From contig NMRA01000222.1 of assembly GCA_002633005.1 (NCBI GenBank), positions 223,148-287,147 on the forward strand: a stretch of DNA of 64,000 bases, given 5' to 3'. The stretch is from Phoronis australis. Its lineage: Eukaryota; Phoronida; Phoronidae. The position numbers were made by a program, and so were the translations under genes. Below, in pieces: positions 53,093-64,000 of this stretch (position 1 is the stretch's first letter; each line of letters starts with the position of its first letter). The notes under the pieces were generated by a model, which made no database searches, was not told the origin of the DNA, and worked only from the letters and a program-made list of their open reading frames with translations.

Positions 53093-53789
53093 GATTTAAC
53101 GTTGATACATTTTGACAAACGCTGCTACAAAAAAGAAACTTTGTTGAATTTTCACGTTTTTGTGCAACAAATATTAGGAATATTCTAATTATTTTACTGT
53201 GAATTTCCCATTCAGGTGATATCCCAGTCGGCTAAAAAATAGTTGAAATATCTTTGAAATGGTTTTTTTGACAGTCAACTGCTCTTCAAGGCTTGATTAT
53301 GTGTCACAAAACGATTCATATTTCTCTAATTTTTTTGGCTAAATTGTACTTTGAAGTCGTGTTTTGTAACTTGTTGCTTTCTTACTTCAGGTTCAAGGCA
53401 ACAATATGAGGAACCTTAATTGGAAAAATAGGCTAAGTTGGATTGTGAAGCTTCAAACCTCCAATCCTTGTTCCCTGCAACTTCTTAAATCTTGCTTGTC
53501 GAATTGTGGTGTAAGGAAACACTGTTTGGTCGCCATGGTAATAGTTATATGGGCACTAGTTGGATATAATGGACCCTGATTTAGAGAACCTGTCCAGTTT
53601 CATCCACTAAATAAGGGACCATTTTTTAGTGATTGCATGGTTCTCTAAACCAGGGTCCATGATATCCGACTTGTCCGCATGTCCAATTTCATAGGAAAAT
53701 TTGTGCTGTTGGATAAGGTTTGTAATGCTTAAATGTAACTAAAGTACATTCTTTGTTACTTACGGTAAAAGGTTGAATCTTTTGGCTTA
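53093..53789. mobile_element. Element Y, copy 3 (internal fragment)
   Basis: Matches 35093-35690 of element Y copy 2 in order (TTTAACGTTGATAC, ATTATTTTACTGT, ACAGTCAACTGCT, GTGTAAGGAAACACT), with a foldback of about 112 bases inserted at 53559-53670. Both Y ends are missing, so it is a relic. Confidence 0.75.
53559..53670. mobile_element. Foldback MITE inside element Y copy 3
   Basis: Inverted 32-base ends GTTGGATATAATGGACCCTG... and ...CAGGGTCCATGATATCCGAC enclose about 48 bases. Comparison with Y copy 2 (35560-35600) shows this segment is an insertion. The target duplication is unclear. Confidence 0.8.
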
Positions 53790-53794
53790 CATAT

Positions 53795-54615
53795 TAGCGT
53801 TACTTTACTGAATATATTTCAGTTTTGACTGATGTACAGTAGATGTATCCCTCAACTTCCTTCAGTTGAAAGTCTTTCACTCTAGAAACCAAATATAGAG
53901 TTCCAACTGAAAGCACTTGATTTTGATTTGAACTGAGGAATACCTATTTATATCATAATTGTCCTCTAATTTGTTCTTTCATTTAAATGATTGATCAGTG
54001 ATATAATTAGCTTGCCATAAACAATACATTCACTAAAATCTTCAGACAACATTTCTTGATGCCTGGGGTTTACTATAATTTCAATAGATTAATACATAAA
54101 TTTCAAAAACTTTGTACAATTGAAAACCCAAGTTCAGAAGTCTTTCATTTCATGGGTTCTTGCAATTCTGTTATTAAGATTGCCACCTCCACTCAAATTA
54201 CAGTATGTGCCGAGAGCTGTGACCGGGGTGGAGAGAAGTATAGGTCGGGTCGCTAGCCAATGACGTCGGTTCTTGCCTGACGGTAAAACGCTCCGGGCTT
54301 GAAGAAGGTACCGGCAGTGACTGTAAAAACAGCAATAACCAACAGCAGATTTTGTTCGACAAAAGGGGAGGGAGCGTGGGAAAGGTATAAATCGGTTGAC
54401 TTGAGATTCTGCGGTACCCAGGGTTGGGAGGGTGGGAGAGGTATGAAATTGTCTAATTAGGAAAACTTACGAGTGAATGCACTGTTGCTTGAGGCTGTGC
54501 CAACACTGAGGAAGCTGGAGAGAAAGAACAAACAGCGTTACCATCGGGTTTGGTAGGAACTAACTAGGAGTTGGATATGAAGTATGAAGGGCTGTATAAT
54601 GGTATTTGCCCAAAT
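53795..54615. other. Intergenic DNA, nothing recognised
   Basis: Imperfect inverted motifs around 53860-53950 (TTCAGTTGAAAG / CCAACTGAAAG). No gene. Confidence 0.45.
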
Positions 54616-54648
54616 AATAGGATTTATGTCAGAGTGCCATAAATCTCA

Positions 54649-55052
54649 TTATTGGGGACAAATAAAACAACAAGAATAATATATATTTTAAGTTGTATTG
54701 GGAATTTCAGGGTCACAGCTCTACAAATAAATATTTCACAGAAGGAACTAGATGGGTTCCTTAATTACAAGAGATAACACTTCCGATACCCAAAGTGAAA
54801 TTGAGTATCGGATACTAAGTGGCACAGGTTAGCATATGGTACCAACTGGGTACATGTACATAATACCAAATGAGTATTGGCCGATTGCCTACCAACTGGG
54901 TCGAGCAAAACGGCAAATTCAATTATAACAAGTACCAAGTGGGTACAAACTGCCAAACGGGAAATTATTTTTAGTGGGTACACCAAACAGTCAACTGGGC
55001 TATAACAACCTGCAAGGCAGGTTCCGGACAAGCTGAGAGAGCAGACCAGCCG
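54649..55052. repeat. R4 repeat, copy c
   Basis: Same orientation and layout as 7161-7570: AT-rich leader, then TACCAACTGGGTA/TACCAAATGAGTA motifs and the GAGCAGACCAGCCG end. Confidence 0.88.
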
Positions 55053-55086
55053 GAGTGATAAAAAGAGATATTGTAAGGAACGTGGT

Positions 55087-55155
55087 GTTGTGGCTCAGTA
55101 TGTGCCACATGGGCAGGGTTGTTCACGGATGAACAATCCTGTCCACCGCCACAAC
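55087..55155 (+). other. Compound stem-loop downstream of R4 copy c
   Basis: Inner stem GGGCAGGGTTGTTCA pairs with TGAACAATCCTGTCC (15 bp including G-U pairs, CGGA loop). Outer stem GTTGTGGC pairs with GCCACAAC. It is repeated at 55635-55703, where the outer right strand reads GCCACAGC and still pairs through G-U. Possible structured RNA or recombination hairpin; function unknown. Confidence 0.6.
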
Positions 55156-55168
55156 CCGCGTGGGGGCN

Positions 55169-55715
55169 GATTTATGTCAGAGTGCCATAAATCTCATTAT
55201 TGGGGACAAATAAAACAACAAGAATAATATATATTTTAAGTTGTATTGGGAATTTCAGGGTCACAGCTCTACAAATAAATATTTCACAGAAGGAACTAGA
55301 TGGGTTCCTTAATTACAAGAGATAACACACACATTTCCGATACCCAAAGTGAAATTGAGTATCGGATACTAAGTGGCACAGGTTAGCATATGGTACCAAA
55401 TGGGTACATAATACCAAATGAGTATTGGCCGATTGCCTACCAACTGGGTCGAGCAAAACGGCAAATTCAATTATAACAAGTACCAAGTGGGTACAAACTG
55501 CCAAACGGGAAATTATTTTTAGTGGGTACACCAAACAGCCAACTGGGCTATAACAACCTGCAAGGCAGGTTCCGGACAAGCTGAGTGAGCAGACCAGCCG
55601 GAGTGATAAAAAGAGATATTGTAAGGAACGTGGTGTTGTGGCTCAGTATGTGCCACATGGGCAGGGTTGTTCACGGATGAACAATCCTGTCCACTGCCAC
55701 AGCCCGCGTGGGGGC
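55169..55715. repeat. 547-bp duplicate, copy 2
   Basis: Right-hand partner of 54621-55167; see that entry. It continues into unique sequence after 55715. Confidence 0.85.
55197..55600. repeat. R4 repeat, copy d
   Basis: Allelic or tandem partner of copy c. It retains GAGATAACACACACATTTCC, as in copy a, where copy c has lost 6 bases. Confidence 0.88.
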
Positions 55716-55719
55716 CGTG

Positions 55720-58640
55720 ACCCTAGTAGAGGAGTGGCAGGGGATGGGGGAAAAAGGTAGTCAGAACCAATGAGAAATGAACCGATGCCATGCCCGGATT
55801 GCCTCCATATTCAGTGAAGCTCACCCCCTCCGCCCTCCGGAGTGCAGTCACGACGTTCGACTTGGGGCACAGCCCACGAGGACAGATTGGATACCTCACG
55901 ATGAGCGGTACTGCTCCCGCAAAGCTCGAAACCCAGCCGCACCCTGGTCGACGATAGAGCCGGAGTTGACTGGAGGTTGCTGCACATTACAGGCACCACT
56001 ACTGACACCATACCACACCCACCTACCAGACACTGCTATGCCTAACTACAAGGGAAATTGCACTACATAACAGTGCAGACAAAAACATACCTGGCGGACC
56101 TGCAGTGGATCCCATCCGAGCATCGCATGGTACAGGGCCACCCAACTATCTCAGCAGGGCCTTCCCCGGGTCAAAGCCTCCCCCAAAATCCAACTCACCC
56201 TCACTCATGGCGCAGCAAATCCTGGTGAAATTCAGCCGGTTTAGGGCACAGTCTGTATTACCCAAAGTTTAGTGCCCCCCCTGATTATTACGAATCTAAA
56301 ACACCGTGTATGAGCTGGGGTAGCTCAGCCGAAGACAACTGACGTTCAGGTTCCTAAGTGCTCAGGTCAAGAGATTATTCACAACTGTTGGTATTGCGGT
56401 GGAACAATTAACTGGCGTACCAGAAATGGTATGCGTTGTGACAATGGGTGGGGAGTAACCTCACCCGGAAGCATGTGCTGTTCGGGAAACTTGCTGCAAA
56501 ACTGTACTCAGAAAATGGACGTGTTTTCTGAAAACAGAAAGATTGTAAAATTATTTTTTTTGTTTATTTTTAATTTTGTTTTTATTTTTTGGGTTTTTTT
56601 CAAAGTTAGGAAAGAAGTAATGGTGCAGGAAAGGTAATTCACCATCAGCACGGTAGATGTCATTTCATATAGATTCATGAACAGATCTAAAATCAGTATT
56701 CAAGAAGTCCTTTTTATTTGATGCTGCTTTTAAGATGAAAACCGACAGTTTGATAAAAATCATTAATTAAAACCTCAAATTTCTATGGCATGATATTCAA
56801 AAACAAGCCCTTTTAGTCTAACGAACAACGGCGGTAGCATGGTGTCCAGTTCAGTTGAGTCCCATAGGCTGGTTTGGAGATACCATTTGGCAAAATTTCG
56901 AATGTTTCATCCCCATAACCAGAAAGTAAAACATCAACATTTAACCTGCAGGGGAAGGTTAATATCGAAACGAAGTGCAGCATGGAAAGATAAACCATTA
57001 ACGGGCAGGCAAACTTGGATATAAATGTACCGGGTGAAAATCAAAGTGGTGTGGCATGTGATTTTCAATCATAGTAAAAATACAAGAGTTTTAAATATTT
57101 TATTGAAAGTAAAACGTATTGTGTTACATATTAGGGCTGCTATGTAGTTACACAACTACTGTGTTTCAAGCTATGTGCCACAGGAAGACCTTCATACGAA
57201 AACTTACGTGTCTACTATATGGCTAAGAAAAATAAAATATCTAAAAAAATCCAACACAACACCACTATACGAGAAGGCGGCAACAGGGTCTCAGGAATAA
57301 TGAGACCGCAAAAAGTCATATTAAATAAACAACACCAAGTACACAAATCAGGAAGCAACTTGGTCTACCAAATATGATTGCCAGTAAAAAGGCCCAGCAC
57401 CGTATCAATGTGGTCAACGAATAATCTAGAGCTAAGTAAAAGGGCAAATAACATTTGTGCCGGTGATTCAGGAAAAGATGGGCACATCTAGTCAGTAAAT
57501 GCATATTAAGCCTAGGGTTCAGGTGTCATGAAAGTTTAGTCTAGAAAGTTCCATTGCTTGCGCGAGGTCAGCATTATGCAACAAGTTATTATGTAATTAC
57601 ATTCTATATAAATACGACTGATAACATCAGTCGTGTACATGTACATACATAGGAGCTATAGATTGTTGCCACTAGGTGGAACATAAAAAAGTAGTTAGCC
57701 ACAACAGAATTACATGTAATGTGGCTGTTTTTGACTGAGATAGAAATGAAGACCTCTTTTACATGAGATGTGTTATCATGAAGGAAATTTTTTTCTCGTC
57801 AGTACAGAACATGCTTCTCATTCATTTCTCCAATCTTTTAGTTATCTCGTAACTGAACAGAAATAGTGAAAACCTCAGCTTGACACAGCAATGATTACAA
57901 TGCCACTTCATTTCGGTAGTACAGGCGAAGATGTACCACTGAAGAAGGCATCCCTTCAAGTAATCTGTACTGAAATAGAAAATCAATCAGTTGAAGGCAC
58001 TGATACAAGCTTCAAAAATCTTACAGTTAGTGATCTAAAATATTCCAGTTACTGGTGTCGTCAGAAATACTCAGAAGAGGGGGCAAAAGCAAAATTGTTA
58101 GTGACCAATGGCTAGGACTGAAATGATAGGCAACCTGGAGGCACTGGAGTGAACAGGGGAGGTGGTAGCCCCGCTGTACGTCCCGTGGCTATGTTAGTGC
58201 GCAGCCCTGATCTGAAGTCGTAATCCAACCACACATCAGCCTATCCCAAATCTAAACCATCACTCTAGCCAATACATTATTTTAAAAATAAGATTTATGC
58301 GGGTTAGACTAATTTCTTAACGTGGTGTGCTTTGTAACCTACGAGTCCAGTGTTTCTAGAAACACAGTAAAAATGTCACAGGGTTTGTCCAGTTATTTTT
58401 TATTAAAACTCAATTCAATGAAAATACGGACTGTGCATAAATGTTATGGGAAAGGGTGACTTTTCAACGAAATGGGATCATTTTGATAACTTTGCTTATT
58501 CATAAAAGGTGGGATTTCGTCTTACTGACTATGCGAAAGGGTGGGCATCCTAATAACTAAGCGGCACACCTCAAAAACAAGCGAATACTGGCGTCAAGGG
58601 CACAGCTGATTACGATTTTCTAAAACCGCTCTGAGTTGGT
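55720..58640. other. Intergenic DNA; GC-richer patch at 55780-56280, no gene called
   Basis: 55780-56280 is GC-richer than its surroundings and has open frames on both strands (55777-56070 +, 55811-56011 -) without known domains. It may be a dispersed repeat or retro-sequence. 57891-58115 (+) encodes 74 residues of ordinary composition, also unrecognised. No splice-supported exon is evident. Confidence 0.4.
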
Positions 58641-58644
58641 AGCG

Positions 58645-58864
58645 TGTTGCAACAATTACTAAAATCTCTTGGTCTATTTACACCGACCTCTTGTCTATTT
58701 ACACTATTTACACGACGTATATACAGATATCCGTGCTCGTTCTTCTAAGAACGCAGGACCACTTGACGATGGCCAGAGAATAGACCGACCGAAACGTCGT
58801 GTCAGTGTAAATAGACAAGAGATCGGTGTAAATTGACCAAGAGATTTCAATAATAGTTGTTGCA
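58645..58864. mobile_element. Inverted-repeat element (CTCTTGGTCTATTTACAC arms)
   Basis: Arms 58645-58708 and 58805-58864 are complementary: GTTGCAACAATTACTAAAAT against a GAAATCTCTTGGTC partner, and TCTTGTCTATTTACAC against GTGTAAATAGACAAGA. The centre has TTCTTCTAAGAACGCAGG and GACGATGGCCAGAGAATAG. Non-coding foldback. Confidence 0.75.
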
Positions 58865-58869
58865 CTACT

Positions 58870-59761
58870 GATTGTTAATAACCTTTAAAATTTGGGTTAC
58901 AGTTGAATTTCTGTGCGATACATACATTCCTTAGACTCGAATGCAGAGAGCAAACACATATAAAATGAAACTCGTCTTATATAGATTTTTCAGTATAAAA
59001 TGGGCAAACCCAAAACTGCCGGTCAATATGAATGTGTCACCCAGATTGAATAGCTAAATTATGATTTGATAATCTGAGTCGTGTCAATACAGATGGTAAA
59101 TCCAATGCTAAATAAAGCTCAAAACAAAAATATAACTTGGTGACAGAGTATATATCAAACGTTGTGCTATTATTAATATCCGACTGCCACTCTTGCAAAT
59201 AACAGTCTTTAATCTTTGTTCACAAACTAGAAGAAGACTTTTATCTCAATCAACATCGTGCTGTAATCACACCATATCAAAACCACAACGGCACAGCAGC
59301 AATCTAACTGCTGACATCCATCAACACCATCCAACTCAAAAAGCCCAGCTTTACAAGGTAACTTCACCACTTTTAACCAAAATATACATTTTATGAACAA
59401 TGGAACTCGATCTACTACACTCACCAAGGACAGTACTGTTGGTCGTGGAACTGCCAGCAATTGAAATCCGTTTAAAGAAGTCCACGTGAATGCTTTCCAT
59501 ACATTTATACTGTTTAAAACTCACCAAAGGAAAAACATTTTTTCAAAATTTTTGAAAGCAGTAGGCAGTGGCAGGCGATCACACAAAAAATCATTCTAAT
59601 GAACATTCAATAAAGCTTTGCGTGCTGGTTGCGCTAGTGTTCAAGTGTAGACCACGATAAAACAGACACCAACATTTTTGTAGCATGATAATACGTCATG
59701 TTTATGATTATCGTATTAAAGCCATATTTCATAACGACGAAGTGGGCCGGCTTTCCAAAAC
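58870..59761. other. Intergenic DNA, nothing recognised
   Basis: Short frames only. Confidence 0.5.
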
Positions 59762-59784
59762 NTCTCGATTTATGACCCACAACG

Positions 59785-59880
59785 CGTGACTGGACAAAGC
59801 CTTTTCAATTTAGCCGGTGGAGCGTGAGACCCCTGAGGTCCCAATCGAGTCCTCACGACAACTTCGCGTTATGCACATCT
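59785..59880. repeat. Dispersed repeat, copy 1 (pairs with 60808-60915)
   Basis: GTGAGACCCCTGAGGT, GAGTCCTCACGACAACTT and CGTTATGCA recur at 60808-60915 in the same order, with the upstream GTGACTGGACAAAGCCTTT / GTGATTGGGCAAAGCGCTTT block. A diverged pair about 1 kb apart. The single n at 59762 lies just before it. Confidence 0.65.
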
Positions 59881-59884
59881 GCAC

Positions 59885-60800
59885 ATAAGAGCACACGCTT
59901 ATTTCTGCTTTATTATTACTGTATTCACAGAAATGTCACTGTTGCAATCTTTCTCAATGTCCTCTAAAAACCCATTGACGTACATTATAAATTAGAAGAT
60001 ACTTACAACTCAAATACAATACTTAGCCGTTCGTTAAATCTAACACAGGATCTCAATTGGTTGTACAGTGTACATTGATTTAACACACTCAATATTTTAC
60101 CATGAATCCCTATTTTTCAAGTCCGTACCACTGCTACGTTTATTTGTAATTGCATTTGGCAAACAATACTTAGTAGTGTTTAATATTGAAAACAATTCAT
60201 TCTATATTTAAATCCTTGAAGCAGATGTTCTAGCCTTCCGGCTTATTACGATTTCACTAGCCATGGTTCAGGTAACGCTCAGGCATGCTAACAAATGGCA
60301 AATAAAATGAACATAGCAACAAGTTTCAGACATTTCGTAAGTCAAGACACAACCGTTATCTAGATTCCTGTTTGGAATGAATACGAGGCTTTTTCCCATA
60401 GACCACCACTTCTTCGACTATAGGTATGTGTTTTACACACAAAGGTATGACATCCACAAAATGTTTTAATTAAAGTGACATCATTTTTGAGTGGTAAACG
60501 CCGTAATGTGGTAATAAAAATGACAGATAATGTGAACATTTACTCTATACGTGTATATCCGGAATATTCAAGCAGTATAACAATAAACGGTATATTCACT
60601 CCAGAAGAGGTTCGGTATAGTCGTCAACCTCGGAACCCATAACGCTAAATCGTCGTGAGAGACCGTCCGGAGTTGGTACGGGTAAAACTCGGGACGGTCT
60701 GGGGTCAACAGAAAACCACTGTTCAACTGTGAGTCTACACCAATGTGATGAACGAGAGTAGTTCTACTTGCTAAGTCAGCTGCAGGTATTCTTGTCTCTT
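59885..60800. other. Intergenic DNA, nothing recognised
   Basis: The minus-strand frame 60568-60828 (86 codons) has no recognised domain. Confidence 0.45.
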
Positions 60801-60807
60801 TTATGGC

Positions 60808-60915
60808 ACCCAATGTGTGATTGGGCAAAGCGCTTTCAAAATAATGTGGATAAATCAGCGGTGTGTGAGACCCCTGAGGTTCCTCTCAAGTCCTCACAAC
60901 AATTCTACGTTATGC
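60808..60915. repeat. Dispersed repeat, copy 2
   Basis: Partner of 59785-59880; see there. Confidence 0.65.
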
Positions 60916-60919
60916 AATG

Positions 60920-61844
60920 TCGCATACATCACTTACATGTACCAGTAGCAGCTCCAGTCCACAGAATGAGACATCACAACACCTCACTATTCCTGGGTCT
61001 GGAGTGATGGCACAGTGTAATGATACGGCACTTGACTGAAGTCGACCGGACATTGGAGGAAGTGTCACTGAGTGGACAACGTCCAAAACGTCACTGCAGA
61101 TGCCACATGTAGGATGCGTCTATTCTTCCTTCAATCAGTAAGCGCAGGTTTCAAAATAAGTCGGAGTACAGACAAAAACGAACAAGGCGTTTTTTCCTAA
61201 CCTGGGGTCTTCTTTAAGAGGGAAATGTGCACAAAGTTAACAAGTTTTTTTCAGAATAACGTTCTACCCACGTGTCGCTTCAGTAGTCTGATTTCACATG
61301 AGAGTTTGCAAACAACGAATCTTAACTACACGTACCTTCCTGTCTTAAAAGAAGATTATCGGCGAGCAAGTCAGTTTTTTAGATGAACCTCAGCACAGAT
61401 TCGAGCATGCAACTTCCGGCCGGGTATCAGCCTACTGTTCTGCTAGGGGACTGAGCTAAATCCCACACAATAACTAGCAGAGCATTTCAAATTTATTTAG
61501 GTCGTCTTGATTTCAGTGAATGTTTAGCGGACAACGGCGAAAATTTGCGATTTGAAATAAAATCGCAAAAACACAATACTGATTTTGTTGTGTAATAACC
61601 CAGATCAAAGCTAATTAATTCAAAAAGACTATCAATCTATAATCCCAGGAAAGGTGTTTTTCGGTCGTAAAACCTATAATGTATCTTTGAAAGCGCAAAG
61701 CATGTTCAATTTACTTGGATAGTAACTCAAAGTCCCAAACGACTTTAAACTTTTATGAGTTACATGTACAGTGTATGACGACAAAACCGATTATACACTA
61801 TAGGTAGTGTGTTCACAGACAAGCGGTTAAAGCAAATCAACGGT
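60920..61844. other. Downstream region of the DUF229 gene
   Basis: No further gene. A TTTATT at about 61493-61498, read as AATAAA on the minus strand about 350 bases past the stop, could be its polyadenylation signal. Confidence 0.45.
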
Positions 61845-63747
61845 CTAAAGTCTATTCTTACATAAGCAGTATTTTCTCAAGTGCTCGTGTGTTTGTTTTA
61901 TACAATTCGGGTCTTCACCATACTTATTAATGCGACTGATGTCATCATCCGTAAATTTGAATGTCCCAGAACTAATGTCTTGACGAAATGTCGCCTCGTA
62001 CAAACCGTTATTTGGAGAGGTTCGGATTTTTATCTGGTATATGCGGTAATGAATCTCCATGTTATCGGAGAGGTCAGGTATCAAACCATTTATGTCTTTA
62101 CTTTGTTTGAATTTTAACATTTCAGGACTTGGTTGAAATTGAACTGCTTCGATCAACATGTCCAAAGATAGTTTTGCACATTGTGAGCGCTGTGTCTCAG
62201 TCAACTGATTGATGAAGTTTACAAGATCATGGGCCCCTCGAGTTATGTCGGAATGGCTGATATTTACGACACTCCATTGCAGACAATTACACCAATGGGC
62301 ATCGATGCCTGCATGTGGACAAGTGCGATCCTTTGGAATCTCCTTGAACAAACTGATCCCACGATCGTAGACACTTCCCAAGCCAACATCTTTATAATGG
62401 ACTACATCAAGTAATGTTTCATGGACGTCGAACATGGTCACCAGCCTTTCGGAATTTTTTAGCACATTTGAATACGCCTTGGGATATTTTTGCTGGAACC
62501 ATTTTGGAAATGCAAATCCTAAAAATGGATTGCGCTCTTCTTGTTTTCCCTGTAACGTGCCTCGTTGCTCTGGAAATCTTGCGCCATGATCCGACATTAG
62601 GATCAGCAATGTACGATCAAGATAATCCTCATTTTTAAGTTCTTTCATGAAGTTAAGAACGTCCTCGTCGCCTGTTTGAAGTAAGTCATTCTGACCATGG
62701 CTTAGTTCGTTGTGAAACATGAAGGCAAATTTAGGGTGTTCTTTGTACATCTTTTGAAAGCTTTTGATCCAGTCCAGCACAACTCTCACTCTTGGACGAT
62801 CGCCAATGCAATGTTTCGGCTTCCGATTCCAGTCGTCCAAGTTGTGAAATATCCTCATGTAGTGGTCCGTTGGTTGTTTTAGGAATCCAGTCATTCTGTA
62901 GGTGAACGTGCCCACTTCTGGAGCGTCCTCCGACCAGGCGGTGACATAACCGTTTTCAGAGAAGTTCCTCCACACGAAAGGGTACACGTCCACATGAAGT
63001 TTGCTACCAGAGCTTTTCAAAACGTTGGGTAGTTCTTGTTCAGTTTTCCCAGTGAGCAGTGGTATCAGCGCTTGTGGCGTTCCGTCACCAACTATGTTCA
63101 TGCCCTTCATGATAATTCCGTCTAATTCTTCCGTGAAATATTTTGTAGTTTTCGGCAACTTTCTAAGAAACTGCATTCTGGAAACCGAATCCAAGCCAAT
63201 AATAACGACGTCTAACCCCATGCCATTGTACGGGCGCTGAGCCGATTTCAAGCGTTCGTGAATTGCACGTTGGTATTGTATTCCGGCTTGCATATTTGTG
63301 TAAGACAAGCCACTTGCACTAATGCACGAGGCCCTAAAGAAATCACTTGGTAACAAAGCGTTGTTTTCTAATTTTTGTTCAGCACCTTCTGTCGTCTTTT
63401 CGTCCGATTGTCGAATAAACGTAGTATAATTGCAGTTGATTTTCCCGAACTTTTTTTCAGCTTCGGGTTGTATAACAAATCTACCGTCAATTACTTCTAC
63501 CCAGTTTTTTATCGCATTACAAATCAATGGCGGGTGGACTTTAAAGAACTGCGCGATGGACGGATCCCATGGACGCATCTTGGGATATTGGCACATCAAC
63601 CTCATAGGTGCTGCCTCACCATTTATATCACTTCTGCTATATCTGTGATTGATAATAATATACATGTTCATAAGGAGTCCGCTGAGAATCGCGGCCAATG
63701 TGGCGATCTTGAAAAGTCGAAGAAGCTTCCTTTTTGGAAACATTGCA
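61845..63747 (-). CDS. DUF229-family sulfatase-like membrane protein, 632 residues
   Basis: The ATG is at 63743 and the stop at 61845-61847; all coding is in one exon. A poly-pyrimidine tract ending CTAG lies 4 bases before the ATG, so a non-coding 5' exon probably lies upstream. Residues about 12-32 form one hydrophobic segment after a basic KRKLLRLFK start, predicting a type II (Golgi/secretory) membrane anchor. The luminal part has the alkaline-phosphatase/sulfatase-like fold marks of PF02995: VVIIGLDSVSR (D185, S186), GDGTPQA (219-225), FMFHNELSHGQND (about 341-353) and LMSDHGARF (D385, H386). A Ser or Thr replaces the formylglycine Cys of true sulfatases. A Cys-rich segment (CPHAGIDAHWCNC, 475-487) and a C-terminal CLCKN follow. 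Homologues are numerous in nematodes, insects, amphioxus and hemichordates; substrate unknown. Family call firm, function inferred. Confidence 0.93.
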
Positions 63748-63749
63748 CT

Positions 63750-64000
63750 AGAAAATAAAAAAATGAAATGGAAGCATCTCTCACCAATTCGTAGTTGGCA
63801 ACTTGCTCACTAACACCTGATTTTTAGAAATATATGTAACCTCCTGTCGACACCAGTTCAATACACTTACAGCATAGCATACGGAAACTGCGGATGACAC
63901 GTGCTGTGATAGGCACACATGTAAGACGAGGTCAAAACATCTATCAAAGTAAAACTTAAACTCAAATCTCCAGTGTTCGTCCTGACACATTTTTGTCAAG
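63750..64000. other. Probable 5' intron of the DUF229 gene
   Basis: The minus strand ends in TTTATTTTCTAG just before the coding exon. No upstream exon can be identified before the window ends. Confidence 0.4.

Larger units (their letters stand above)
54621..55167. repeat. 547-bp duplicate, copy 1 (left of single n)
   Basis: Nearly identical to 55169-55715 and joined to it by a single n at 55168. Differences are two compensating 6-base indels (near 54780 and 54855) and a few substitutions. The pattern fits two alleles placed in series, with a true tandem duplication as alternative. Contains R4 copy c and a stem-loop. Confidence 0.85.

Noticed and set aside
55777-56070. 97-codon frame in a GC-richer patch, considered as a gene
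   Set aside because: No domain, no splice signals, and an equally long antisense frame; more likely repeat-derived.

Overview
The window looks like an AT-rich, intron-containing genome of an invertebrate animal. Coding DNA is sparse: about 3 kb of convincing exon in 64 kb. The repeats are typical metazoan types: THAP-domain/TTAA transposons, hAT-like MITEs, foldback elements, triplet microsatellites and a possible tRNA-derived SINE. The two real genes are an OVO-type zinc-finger repressor and a DUF229-family sulfatase-like membrane protein. Both suit a marine invertebrate; a hemichordate or amphioxus-like deuterostome is my best guess, but the sequence alone does not settle the lineage. Four assembly gaps are present: a 137-base run of n at 13177-13313 and single n at 49131, 55168 and 59762.

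Layout. 1-26.4 kb is gene-poor intergenic DNA with transposon remnants. The main ones are a TTAA-flanked 1.56-kb element (10548-12106), a TTAA-flanked long-inverted-repeat element carrying a broken THAP transposase (16960-18256), hAT-like MITEs with 8-bp duplications (13754-13915, 25279-25414), and several foldbacks. 26589-44618 (+) is an OVO-like gene that I assembled from five exons with matching splice phases. It runs from a SNAG-type repressor N-terminus in exon 1, across a 13.5-kb intron, to four C2H2 fingers in exons 4 and 5. Intron 1 holds a nested stack of at least four transposons (33961-37407); intron 4 holds a large inverted repeat. 44.6-61.8 kb is again repeat-rich. It contains two tandem duplications joined by single n bases, which look like two haplotypes placed end to end, and a small THAP-domain exon at 51061. 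61845-63747 (-) is an intronless coding exon for a 632-residue type II membrane protein of the DUF229 family, with a splice acceptor just upstream of its ATG.

The two genes show no functional link: one is a nuclear transcriptional regulator, the other a presumed secretory-pathway hydrolase. The most distinctive content is the transposon record: element families defined here by paired copies and exact target-site duplications, a transposase start codon captured inside inverted-repeat arms, and possible auto-regulatory OVO motifs upstream of the OVO start. I found no operon, CRISPR, rRNA or functional tRNA gene.
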